A stretch of DNA of 64,000 bases from SG8-39 sp041558415. Its GTDB lineage: Bacteria > Pseudomonadota > Gammaproteobacteria > Burkholderiales > SG8-39. This document shows, in pieces, positions 45,917 through 54,328 of the stretch; positions within the stretch are counted from its first letter, which is position 1; each line of letters opens with the position of its first letter. Below the pieces are notes generated by a model. The model searched no databases. It worked only from the letters and a program-made list of their open reading frames with translations, and was not told the DNA's origin. Location of the stretch: the NCBI GenBank assembly GCA_041558415.1, contig JBFFEY010000010.1, positions 15,366 through 79,365 of the forward strand. The letters are read 5' to 3'. Made by a program: the position numbers and the translations under genes.

Positions 45917-47021
45917 CTACACTCCCTGCTTGAGGCTGGCGGAAATGAACGGGTCGAGGTCGCCGTCGAGCACGGCCTGCGTGTTGCCGCGCTCGACTCC
46001 GGTTCGCAGGTCCTTGATGCGCGACTGGTCGAGGACGTAGGAACGGATCTGGTGTCCCCAGCCGATGTCGGTCTTGGCGTCCTCCAGCTTTTCGCGCTCG
46101 GCCTGTCGCTTGCGCAGCTCGAGCTCGTAGAGCTTGGCCTTCAGCATCAGCATGGCTTCCGCACGGTTGCGATGCTGCGAGCGGTCATTCTGGCACTGGA
46201 CGACGAGGTTGCTTGGCAGGTGCGTGATGCGCACCGCGCTGTCGGTGCGGTTGACGTGCTGGCCGCCGGCGCCCGAGGCACGGTAGGTGTCGATCCGCAG
46301 ATCGGCAGGGTTGATGTCGACCTCGATGCTCTCGTCGACCTCCGGATAGACGAAGACGCTGGCGAAGGAGGTGTGGCGGCGCGCGTTCGAGTCGAACGGC
46401 GATTTCCGCACCAGGCGGTGCACCCCGGTTTCCGTGCGCAAGTAGCCGTAGGCGTGGTCGCCGCTCACCTTGAGCGTCGCCGACTTGATGCCGGCTACTT
46501 CGCCCTCGGTTTCCTCCAGGATCTCGACCCGGAAGTCCTTGTGGTCGCAGTACTTCAGGTACATGCGCTCGAGCATCTGCGCCCAGTCCTGGGCTTCGGT
46601 GCCGCCCGAGCCGGCCTGGATGTCGATGAAGCAGTTGTTCGGATCGAGCGGGTTGGAGAACATGCGCCGGAACTCCAGCGCGGCAACCTCTTTCTCGAGC
46701 CGGCCCGATTCGCGCCCCAGCTCGGTCAGCGTGGCCGTGTCCTCGTCCGAGGCCGCGAGCTCGAACAGCTCGTTCGAGTCCCGGATGCCCTGGTCGACGC
46801 GATCCAGCGTCTCGACGATATCCTCGAGCGACTTCTTTTCCTTGCCGAGCTCTTGTGCACGCTGCGGGTTGTCCCACAGCTTGGGGTCCTCGAGCTCGCG
46901 GTTCAGGGCTTCGAGACGGGTCTTTTTCGTCTCGTAGTCAAAGATACCTCCGCAGCTCGACGGTTCGCGTGGCGAGATCCGCAAGCGAGGAGGCGATCTG
47001 GTTGATGCGTTCGGCGTCCAT
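45917..47021 (-). CDS. prfB: peptide chain release factor 2, with programmed +1 frameshift
   Basis: 367 residues after a +1 shift. The first frame gives MDAERINQIASSLADLATRT to Leu27, then an in-frame TGA. Translation continues in the +1 frame as DYETKKTRLEALNREL. The release motif GAGGQHVNRT (GGQ) and codon-recognition tripeptide in RKSPFDSNARR (SPF) are intact. RF2 ends translation at UGA and UAA and controls its own level through the shift. It is followed by lysS. Confidence 0.96.
46937..46951 (-). promoter_or_regulatory. RF2 programmed frameshift site
   Basis: Read on the minus strand: GGAGG (46951-46947), TAT, slippery CTT (46943-46941), then TGA (46940-46938) and C. The internal Shine-Dalgarno, CTT-TGA-C arrangement matches the classic RF2 autoregulatory element almost exactly, with correct spacing. 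Confidence 0.95.
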
Positions 47022-47066
47022 GGTCAACGGTCGGAAAGCGCGGATTATACGGTAGCGGTGCGCCGG

Positions 47067-48602
47067 TCAGCGATCGCGCGCCGCCCCTTTGCGTCGCTCG
47101 CTGCCCGACACGCCAGCGCTTGCCTTCGCGCCGTATGCAACCGCGTACTTGCGCGCGGTGCGGCGATCGAGGCCGGTCCGCTCCGCCACTTCGGCGTAGG
47201 TGCCGAGGCGCTGGTACAGCAGCGCGCAATAGTGGCCGAGCAGATCCTGCGCGCTCAGCCGGCCCGCCTCAATCTGGGCAGCAAGCCGCGCGGCGTCGCC
47301 TGTCGCGGCATGCACGGGGCCGTCCAGTTCGCGCGCGTAACGGCCGGTGAGAAGAACGCGGCGCACCGCCTGCTCGAGCTCTCGGACATTGCCCGGCCAG
47401 CGATACTCGGGCGGGACGTCGCGCCTGATCGCTTCCATCGCCTGCGCTGTGAGTTCAGCATTTTCGGTTCCCGCGACGCGGGCGACGAGCAGGCGTACCA
47501 GTTCTTCGAGTTCGCGCGGTGATTCATCCAGCCGTTCGCGCAACGTCGGCACGCGAATCACGTCTGAACACAAACGGTAGTAGAAGTCTTCGCGAAACTG
47601 ACCCTGCTGGCGCAGCTCTTCCAGTGGCCGATTGGTTGCCGCGACGACCCTGCCGGCGAATCGCTTGCGTTCCCGACTGCCGAGCGGCGTGAAGACCCGA
47701 TCCTGCAGTACGTGCAGCAGCTTGATCTGTACCGGGGTCGACACTTCGCCGATTTCATCCAGGAACAGCGCGCCGTGCGGGCTGCAGCGTTGAAACACGC
47801 CATCGTGGTTTTCGATGGCGCCGGTGAACGCGCCCTTGCGGTGGCCGAAGAGCTCCGATTCGATTAGCGTCTCCGGGAACTGCGACAGGTTGATGGCGAT
47901 GAAGCCTTCGGTGAAGCTCGCCGCGAAGCGGCGCGCTTCCGGCAGGTAGGGAATGAATTGCGAACGCCCGATGGCGGCCGCCGCCGCGCCCTTGCCGGTG
48001 CCGGTTGCACCCAGCAGGAGGGTCGAAAAGTCCTCCATGCGGTTCCACAAGGCCGCCTCGAATCCACGCATGTCGTGGGTGAGAACGTTGTCCCACAAAG
48101 CCCGTCGCAAGCGGTGCATCGATGGGCAGTCGCCCGCCAGCGAACGAAGTATGAAGCGGTAAGCGCGGCGCAGCTGGTAGAAGAAGGCAAAGTAGCGCGT
48201 CGCCTCGGCTTCGGTGAATCCGTGTCCCATCAGCATTGCGGCAACGGATTCGGCGATGTCGTGCGCCGGCGCCGATGCGTCCTGCTTGATCTGGCGCTCG
48301 ATGAGCGCGTCGATCGGCGGCACGTGGTGGTGGTAGCACACGTAGAGAAAGCCGCTCTGCACCAGCCGCTGGTCCTGCGGGCTGAGCAGGCGTAGGGCGG
48401 TCGGCTCGGTGTACGGGCGCAGCCGCGGCTCCACCAGGCGTGCGAGCGCCTCACGATCCCGCATCAGATGGGCCACGCTTTCGCCCGGCAGCAGGCGCTG
48501 AATGATCGCGGCGCGTTCTTCGCTGAACGGATTTCCGTACACCACCCGGTCCAGCGCAGCGAAGAACGCCCGCTCACTGTCTTTTAGACCCAACCGGGCC
48601 AC
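47067..48602 (-). CDS. sigma-54-dependent transcriptional activator
   Basis: 511 residues from a GTG start. Residues 1-190 form an N-terminal region I do not recognise. It is not a receiver, GAF or PAS domain by eye, and contains LYVCYHHHVPPIDALIERQI. The AAA+ domain has Walker A GATGTGKG (the usual Glu after Lys is Gly), the sigma-54 contact loop GHRKGAFTGAIENHDGVF, Walker B GALFLDEIGEVS and the RWPGNVRELEQAVRR motif. The C-terminal HTH is YAEVAERTGLDRRTARKYA. Divergent from it, a strong sigma-54 promoter precedes the tatT-TRAP operon, its probable target. Confidence 0.9.
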   Translation of the reverse strand: MARLGLKDSERAFFAALDRVVYGNPFSEERAAIIQRLLPGESVAHLMRDREALARLVEPRLRPYTEPTALRLLSPQDQRLVQSGFLYVCYHHHVPPIDALIERQIKQDASAPAHDIAESVAAMLMGHGFTEAEATRYFAFFYQLRRAYRFILRSLAGDCPSMHRLRRALWDNVLTHDMRGFEAALWNRMEDFSTLLLGATGTGKGAAAAAIGRSQFIPYLPEARRFAASFTEGFIAINLSQFPETLIESELFGHRKGAFTGAIENHDGVFQRCSPHGALFLDEIGEVSTPVQIKLLHVLQDRVFTPLGSRERKRFAGRVVAATNRPLEELRQQGQFREDFYYRLCSDVIRVPTLRERLDESPRELEELVRLLVARVAGTENAELTAQAMEAIRRDVPPEYRWPGNVRELEQAVRRVLLTGRYARELDGPVHAATGDAARLAAQIEAGRLSAQDLLGHYCALLYQRLGTYAEVAERTGLDRRTARKYAVAYGAKASAGVSGSERRKGAARDR

Positions 48603-48683
48603 GGCAGGCGGGCTCCCTATCGATGTGCAAGAACTGTACGTCGCCTGTCCATTCCTTGCGAGAGATTCGAGATGGAGCGGTGC

Positions 48684-48697
48684 TTTGTGTTAACAAA
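48684..48697. promoter_or_regulatory. candidate activator-binding palindrome
   Basis: TTTGT-GTTA-ACAAA, a 5-4-5 inverted repeat in an AT-rich patch. It lies about 40 bases before the -24 element, so roughly 65-80 bases upstream of the expected transcription start. It may bind the divergently encoded activator, though such sites are often further upstream and in pairs. Confidence 0.4.
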
Positions 48698-48736
48698 TCA
48701 CTTCATAAACAAGGCGATAGACAGATGCAGGCGGGC

Positions 48737-48752
48737 TGGCACGCAAGCTGCA
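48737..48752 (+). promoter_or_regulatory. sigma-54 (-24/-12) promoter
   Basis: TGGCACGCAAGCTGCA matches TGGCAC-N5-TTGCA at 10 of 11 fixed positions, including the invariant GG and GC with correct spacing. Transcription should start near 48763, giving a leader of about 100 bases before the tatT ATG. Confidence 0.85.
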
Positions 48753-48862
48753 AAGACATGGCCCAAAGGCAGACGCGCGCGCCTCGTAACCGAGCCGTAA
48801 CTCATCCGTGAGGCAGCGGCAACCCGAAGCGCGCGAGGCTGCCAGCACGGAGGACCGCAAAC

Positions 48863-49789
48863 ATGAACCTAATCCGCAACAAACGCATCGGCATCGCCCT
48901 GGCTATGGTGCTGGCGCTCAGCGCGGCTTCGGGCTGCTCGGTACGCGAGTACGCGGCGCGCTCACTCGGCGACGCCTTGGCCTCTGGCGGCGAGGTGTAC
49001 GCCTCGGACAACGACATCGAGCTTGTCGGCGTGGCGACGCCATTCGGTCTGAAGACCATGGAGTCGCTGCTCGCCGTCGTGCCGGACCACCGCGGCCTGC
49101 TGCTCGCGGCGACGCGCGGCTTTACCCAGTACGCCTACGTCTACGTACAGATGCCCGCCGAAGACCTCGAGGCACGCGACGTGACCCGCGCTTACGCCGA
49201 GCGCGACCGCGCGCGGCGCCTCTTTCTGCGCGCGCGCGACTACGGACTACGCGGCCTGGGGCTGGCCGACGGCAACGCCGCGCAGGCCCTGTTCCGTGAT
49301 CCGTCGGCGGCGCTTGCCTCGACCGACGCAGACGACGTGGCGCTGCTGTACTGGACCGCCGTGGCCTGGGCGGCTGCGATCTCGCTCGGCAAGGACAGTC
49401 CGGCGCTGGTCGCCGGCCTGCCCGCGGTCGACGCGCTCGTCGCGCGGGCCGTCGCACTCGATCCGGATTTTGACCATGGCACGCTGCAGACCTTCCTCAT
49501 TGGCTACGTCGTGAGCCGCCCGAACGCGGCGCCCGACGCGCCACAGCGCGCGCGGGCACACTTCGAGCGGGCGGTCGCGCTGTCCGACGGGCAGCAGGCC
49601 GCACCCTACGTTTCGCTCGCCGAATCGGTCGCGGCACCAGCGCGCGACCGGCGCGAGTTCAACGCGCTGCTCGCGCAGGCGCTGAACATCGACCCCGCGG
49701 CACGGCCGCAGTGGCGGCTGGCCAATCTGGTCATGCAGCGGCGCGCGCGCTGGCTGCGCAGCCATGCAAACGAACTGTTCCCGGAGTGA
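48863..49789 (+). CDS. TRAP transporter TatT-family lipoprotein
   Basis: 308 residues with a lipoprotein signal: IGIALAMVLALSAASGC (Cys about 25). The remainder is helical, with TPR-like repeats (AYAERDRARRLFLRARDYGL, RAVALDPDFDHGTLQTFLIG, ARAHFERAVALSDGQQAAP). This matches TatT, a trimeric periplasmic partner of TRAP binding proteins known best from Treponema. The dctP and dctQM genes follow at once, supporting the assignment. It is the first gene after the sigma-54 promoter. Confidence 0.84.
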   Translation: MNLIRNKRIGIALAMVLALSAASGCSVREYAARSLGDALASGGEVYASDNDIELVGVATPFGLKTMESLLAVVPDHRGLLLAATRGFTQYAYVYVQMPAEDLEARDVTRAYAERDRARRLFLRARDYGLRGLGLADGNAAQALFRDPSAALASTDADDVALLYWTAVAWAAAISLGKDSPALVAGLPAVDALVARAVALDPDFDHGTLQTFLIGYVVSRPNAAPDAPQRARAHFERAVALSDGQQAAPYVSLAESVAAPARDRREFNALLAQALNIDPAARPQWRLANLVMQRRARWLRSHANELFPE

Positions 49790-49794
49790 CGACC

Positions 49795-50823
49795 ATGCGA
49801 GTCCGCACCGAATCCACAATCGTGCGCGCCGCACGCCTGTTTGCCGCGGCCGCGGCGCTCGCGGCAGGGAGCGTGGCCGCCGAGCCTTCCCTCGTCAAAG
49901 TGGCGACCATCGCGCCCAAGGGCTCCATCTATCACCGCGTGCTGCAGGAGATGGGGGAGTCATATCAGCGTGCGAGCGGCAATGCGGGGCGCTTCGTCAT
50001 CTATCCGAACAGCATCCAGGGAACCGAGGCCGACACCGTGCGCCGGATGCGGGTCGGGCAGCTGCATGCCTCGATGCTCACCGTCGTCGGGCTGACGCAG
50101 ATCGATCGCTCGGTCGCCGCGCTGCAGTTCATGCCAATGATGTTCCGTTCCTGGGACGAGCTCGACTATGTGCGCGAAAAGCTGCGTCCCGAGCTCGAGG
50201 CGAAGCTCGCGGCGAAGGGCTTCGTGGTACTCATCTGGGGCGAGGGCGGCTGGGTCCAGTTCTTTACCAAGGAGGACATCGCGACGCCCGAGGACTACCG
50301 GCAATCGCGCATCTTCGCCTGGTCGGGCGACATGGTGCAGGCGAGCGTCATGAAATCGCAGGGCTTCCGCCCGGTGTCGATTCCGCTCGCCGACATCCTT
50401 CCTGCACTCGAGACCGGGATGATCGACACGGTTCCGGTGGCTCCGCTCTGGGCCTTGGTCGGGCAGTTCGATCGCGTCACGCGCTACATGCTGCGCGTCA
50501 ACTGGGTGCCGATCGTCGGTGCCACCGTGATGCGCCGGCAGACTTACGAGGCGATGTCGCCCGAGGCGCGCGCGGCGCTGCGCGCGGCCGCCGAGCAGGC
50601 GACCGAGAAGTTGCGCGCGCATCGCACGCGCCAGGACGAGGAGTCCATCGAGGCGATGAAGGCGCGCGGACTCACGGTGAAGCCGCTCACGCCCGAGCTG
50701 GAGCAGGCCTGGCGCACGATTGCCGAGAAGGCCTGGCCTCAGGTTCGCGGCAATATGGTTCCGGCCGAAACCTTCGACAGGGTGCGCGCGCTCCTCGAGG
50801 CCTACCGCAAGGGCAAGCCATGA
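49795..50823 (+). CDS. dctP: TRAP transporter substrate-binding protein (DctP family)
   Basis: 342 residues. Signal peptide ends near GSVAAEPS. The mature protein opens VKVATIAPKGSIYHRVLQEM, with the family's IYPNSIQGTEADTVRRMRVG and the hallmark IPLADILPALETGMIDTV. The conserved Arg of carboxylate-binding DctP is probably in the RRMRVGQ or QSRIFAW region but cannot be fixed by eye. The ATG lies 5 bases after the tatT stop. Its stop overlaps the next ATG (ATGA). Confidence 0.9.
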   Translation: MRVRTESTIVRAARLFAAAAALAAGSVAAEPSLVKVATIAPKGSIYHRVLQEMGESYQRASGNAGRFVIYPNSIQGTEADTVRRMRVGQLHASMLTVVGLTQIDRSVAALQFMPMMFRSWDELDYVREKLRPELEAKLAAKGFVVLIWGEGGWVQFFTKEDIATPEDYRQSRIFAWSGDMVQASVMKSQGFRPVSIPLADILPALETGMIDTVPVAPLWALVGQFDRVTRYMLRVNWVPIVGATVMRRQTYEAMSPEARAALRAAAEQATEKLRAHRTRQDEESIEAMKARGLTVKPLTPELEQAWRTIAEKAWPQVRGNMVPAETFDRVRALLEAYRKGKP

Positions 50824-52664
50824 GCGCGGCCGCGACGATACTCAACCCTGCGCGGTCCGTGTTGCCCGGGGCGGCACGCGCGCTCGTCGGCGCCGAGAAC
50901 GCACTGCTCGCCGCTGCATTTGCGCTCGCCGTGGGGCTTCCGCTCGCCGAGATGCTGCTGCGCGCGACCGTCGGCATCGGGATCCGCGGTGTCGGTACGC
51001 TGGTGCAGCATCTGACGCTCGCGCTGGGGATGTTCGGTGCGGCGGTCGCGGCCCGCGAGCAGCGCCTCCTGTCGGTGGCATTTGCATCGCTGCTCGCGGG
51101 ACGCACCGCGGCCCTCGCGCGCTTCGCGACCGGCGTCTTAGCGGCCACCGTTGCTGCGCTGCTCGCATTTGCCGCGACCGATTTCGTCGCGATCGAACAG
51201 GCGAGCGGCAATGCGCTGACCTACGGCATCCCGGTCTGGATCGCGGAACTGCCGCTGCCGCTGGGATTTGCGCTCATCAGTGCGCGGCTCCTCTGGCACG
51301 CTGCACCGACGCTAGGCGCGCGCGCAGGGGCCGCGCTGATCGCCGCGGTCGCGGTCGGCTTCCTGCGTGGCGCGGAGATCGATCCCGGGCTGATGCTCGT
51401 CCCCGCGCTGAGCGTGCTTGCGGCCGGCGCGCTTCTGGGTACGCCGATCTTTGCAGTGCTCGGCGGTACGGGACTGTTCCTCTTGTTGGCGCAGGGTGTT
51501 CCGGCGGCCGCCGTCGCGGTCAACCACTACAGTCTCGTGGTTAATCCTTCGCTGCCCGCGATTCCCATGTTCACCCTCGCGGGCTATCTTCTCGCCGAGA
51601 GCGGCGCCCCACAGCGACTGGTTGCGGTGTTCGACAGCCTGTTCGGGCGGCTGCGTGGCGGGGCCGCGATCGTAACCATCGTTGCCTGTACATTCTTTAC
51701 CTGCTTCACCGGAGCCTCGGGAGTGACTATCCTTGCGCTCGGAGGACTCGTGATGCCATTGCTGGCGGGCGCAGGATACTCGAACAAGAACGCGCTTGGA
51801 CTGGTGACGGGAGCCGGCTTGCCGGGCGTGCTGCTCTTGCCGGCCCTGCCGCTCATCCTGTATGCAATTGTCGCGCGCGTGGGTATCGAGGACATGTTCC
51901 TCGGCGGTGCGCTGCCCGCGCTGCTCATGCTCGGGATCGTGCTCGCCTGGGGAATCGCGCGTCAGCCGGCGCGGCGCACCATGCGCACGCCATTCGATGC
52001 GCGCCGCGCATGCGCCGCGCTGCTCGCCGCGAAGTGGGAACTCAGTTTGCCGCTTGTGCCGATCGTGTCTCTTGCGAGCGGGCTTGCGACGCCGGTCGAG
52101 GCGGCCGCGCTGACTGCGGCCTACGCGTTCTTCATCACCTCGGTCGTGCACCGCGACCTGAAATTCCGCACCGAGCTGCCGCGCGTCGTCGCCGAATGCG
52201 GTCTGATGGTCGGCGGCATCCTGCTCATCCTCGGCGTGGCGCTCGGCCTGACGAATTACCTGGTCGACGCGCAGGTTCCCGATCGCCTGGTCGGCTGGGT
52301 GACCGGGACGATTGACAGCCCGATCGTCTTTCTTCTTGCGCTCAACCTGCTGCTACTCACGGCCGGCTGCGTGATGGATATTTTCACGGCGATCGTGGTG
52401 CTGGCGCCGCTGATTACGCCGATCGGGCTGGCCTACGGCGTGCATCCGGTGCACCTAGGAATCATCTTCCTCGCCAATCTGGAGCTTGGTTACTTGACCC
52501 CGCCGGTGGGGATGAATCTATTCTTTGCCTCTTACCGTTTCAACCGGCCAGTCATGGACGTGTTTCGATCTGTCGCGCCGCTTTTCTTCGCGCTCGCGGT
52601 CGGCCTGCTGATCATCACCTACGTGCCCTGGCTGAGTACCGGGCTCGTGACGTTCGCCCGGTAA
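50820..52664 (+). CDS. dctM: TRAP transporter permease, DctQ-DctM fusion
   Basis: 614 residues. The first 160 or so carry four helices of the small DctQ subunit. The rest is the large DctM subunit: GTPIFAVLGGTGLFLLLAQG, NPSLPAIPMFTLAGYLLAES, FTGASGVTILALGGLVMPLL and LGYLTPPVGMNLFFASYRF. The fused form removes the need for a separate dctQ. It uses a sodium gradient to import mostly organic acids. The activase-type genes start 41 bases downstream on the same strand. Confidence 0.9.
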   Translation: MSAAATILNPARSVLPGAARALVGAENALLAAAFALAVGLPLAEMLLRATVGIGIRGVGTLVQHLTLALGMFGAAVAAREQRLLSVAFASLLAGRTAALARFATGVLAATVAALLAFAATDFVAIEQASGNALTYGIPVWIAELPLPLGFALISARLLWHAAPTLGARAGAALIAAVAVGFLRGAEIDPGLMLVPALSVLAAGALLGTPIFAVLGGTGLFLLLAQGVPAAAVAVNHYSLVVNPSLPAIPMFTLAGYLLAESGAPQRLVAVFDSLFGRLRGGAAIVTIVACTFFTCFTGASGVTILALGGLVMPLLAGAGYSNKNALGLVTGAGLPGVLLLPALPLILYAIVARVGIEDMFLGGALPALLMLGIVLAWGIARQPARRTMRTPFDARRACAALLAAKWELSLPLVPIVSLASGLATPVEAAALTAAYAFFITSVVHRDLKFRTELPRVVAECGLMVGGILLILGVALGLTNYLVDAQVPDRLVGWVTGTIDSPIVFLLALNLLLLTAGCVMDIFTAIVVLAPLITPIGLAYGVHPVHLGIIFLANLELGYLTPPVGMNLFFASYRFNRPVMDVFRSVAPLFFALAVGLLIITYVPWLSTGLVTFAR

Positions 52665-52705
52665 ACTAATCAAAAAGCAACAATCCTTCTGATGGGGGGT
52701 CGAGA

Positions 52706-54328
52706 ATGGCGGTCACTGAAACAACCACGCAGTCCTACGCCTCGCTGAGCAAGATCCCGGTCGTCGCAGCCGGCAGCGAGCCGCAGACAGGCGCGCGCAA
52801 GATTGCGCCGCCCGTGCACACGGCCCCCGGCGAAGGCCATTACCGCGCCTACAAGCCGCGCCCGTTCACGCGGGCTGAGCGCGACACGGTCACGGTGCTC
52901 TTCGGCGGCCTGCACTGGCGTGCCGAGCGCCTGATCCAGGGCGCGATGGAAAACCTCGGCTACCACACGCAGGTGCTGCCGACCGCGACGCGGGCCGACC
53001 TGCTCACCGGCCGCGAGGTCGCCGACATCGGCCAGTGCTGCCCGACCAGCTTCACCACCGGCAACCTGGCGAATTTCCTGCGCGAGCAGGCGCAGCGCGC
53101 GAACGTAGACGAGGTGTCGCGGAAGTACGTTTACGTGACGGCGGGCTCCTGCGGGTCGTGCCGCTTCGGCCAGTATCACCAGAGCTACGAGCTTGCGCTG
53201 CGCAACGTCGGGCTGGAATCGTTCCGCATGTTTCTGCTCGACCAGGGCAATCCCGACCAGGGTGCCCAGGAGGGCGGCGGCCTCGAGCTGAACATCCCGT
53301 TCACCTTCGGTGCGATCTGGGCGATTGTGCTCTCGGACGTGATCCAGGACATGGAGTACCAGACGCGGCCGTTCGAGGTCAATCCGGGCGAGACCGAGCG
53401 CGTCTCGCGCGAGTGCGTGGAGATCGTCTACGAGGCGCTGCGCAACCGGCCCCGGCGTGGCGAGAAATGGGGCTCGATGCTGTGGCACGTCGGCACCCGC
53501 CACTTCGTCAAGGCAATGCGCGAGGTGCGCCGGCGCTTCGACGCAATCGAGGTCGACCGCCTGCGCGTCAAGCCGGTGGTGAAGATCACCGGCGAGTTCT
53601 ACCTGCAGACGGTGGAGGGCGAGCCGAACTACAACATTCACCGCTGGCTGGAATCGGAAGGCGCGGAGGTCTACCCGGCCGCGATCACCATCTGGCTCGA
53701 CTATCTGATGCGCCTGGCGGCGCAGGATTACGAGGACCATATCGGCATCGGCCGCTACGCCCGGCTCAAGCTCGCCGGCATGCGCGCCGGCCAGGGGCTG
53801 CTGCGCTGGACGTATCGCCGCATGCGGCGCGCGCTCGCCGACGTGCCGCACGAGATGCCGGAGCAGAGCGTGCTGCGCGATCTCGCCGCGCCGTACTACC
53901 ACAGCCGGCTGAACGGCGGCGAAGGCGACATGCTGGTCGGCAAGGCACTCTGGGCCCACCGCAACGGCAAGGCGCACATGATCTGCGAGCTCTCGCCGTA
54001 CTCCTGCATGCCGAATACGATGAGTGTCGGCGCCATGGCGGCGGTGCTCGGCAAGCATCCGGACCTGCTCTACGCGCCGCTCGAGATCAAGGGTGACGCC
54101 GAGGTGCACGCGCTGTCGCGCTGCCAGATGATCCTGACGGAGGCGAAAAAGCGCGCGCAGCGCGAGTACGAGCAGGTGCTCGCGCGCACCGGGCTGGACG
54201 AAGCCACGCTGCGTGCCGCGGTCGAGGCGCGACCCGAGCTCAGGCGGGCCACCTTCCGGGTGCCGCACTACGGTGTCGCGGGCAGCGCTGCCAACCTCGC
54301 GCTGCACATCGCGGCCGGGAGGCGCTGA
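52706..54328 (+). CDS. acyl-CoA dehydratase activase-related protein (COG3581-like), iron-sulfur candidate
   Basis: 540 residues, soluble. It resembles the C-terminal third of the long activase-like proteins of the 2-hydroxyglutaryl-CoA dehydratase superfamily. Cysteine-rich spots are in VADIGQCCPTSFTTGN, TAGSCGSCRFGQYHQSY and CELSPYSCMPNTMSVGAMAA, consistent with cluster ligands in a dehydratase D-component-like fold. Other conserved parts are FEVNPGETERVSRECVE and VVKITGEFYLQTVEGEPNYN. No activity has been shown for this group as far as I know. It overlaps the next gene by one base (TGATG). Confidence 0.75.
   Translation: MAVTETTTQSYASLSKIPVVAAGSEPQTGARKIAPPVHTAPGEGHYRAYKPRPFTRAERDTVTVLFGGLHWRAERLIQGAMENLGYHTQVLPTATRADLLTGREVADIGQCCPTSFTTGNLANFLREQAQRANVDEVSRKYVYVTAGSCGSCRFGQYHQSYELALRNVGLESFRMFLLDQGNPDQGAQEGGGLELNIPFTFGAIWAIVLSDVIQDMEYQTRPFEVNPGETERVSRECVEIVYEALRNRPRRGEKWGSMLWHVGTRHFVKAMREVRRRFDAIEVDRLRVKPVVKITGEFYLQTVEGEPNYNIHRWLESEGAEVYPAAITIWLDYLMRLAAQDYEDHIGIGRYARLKLAGMRAGQGLLRWTYRRMRRALADVPHEMPEQSVLRDLAAPYYHSRLNGGEGDMLVGKALWAHRNGKAHMICELSPYSCMPNTMSVGAMAAVLGKHPDLLYAPLEIKGDAEVHALSRCQMILTEAKKRAQREYEQVLARTGLDEATLRAAVEARPELRRATFRVPHYGVAGSAANLALHIAAGRR

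Noticed and set aside
44349..46040. 563-codon plus-strand frame over lysS
   Set aside because: Antisense shadow of lysS; composition dominated by Arg, His and Val with no recognisable motif.
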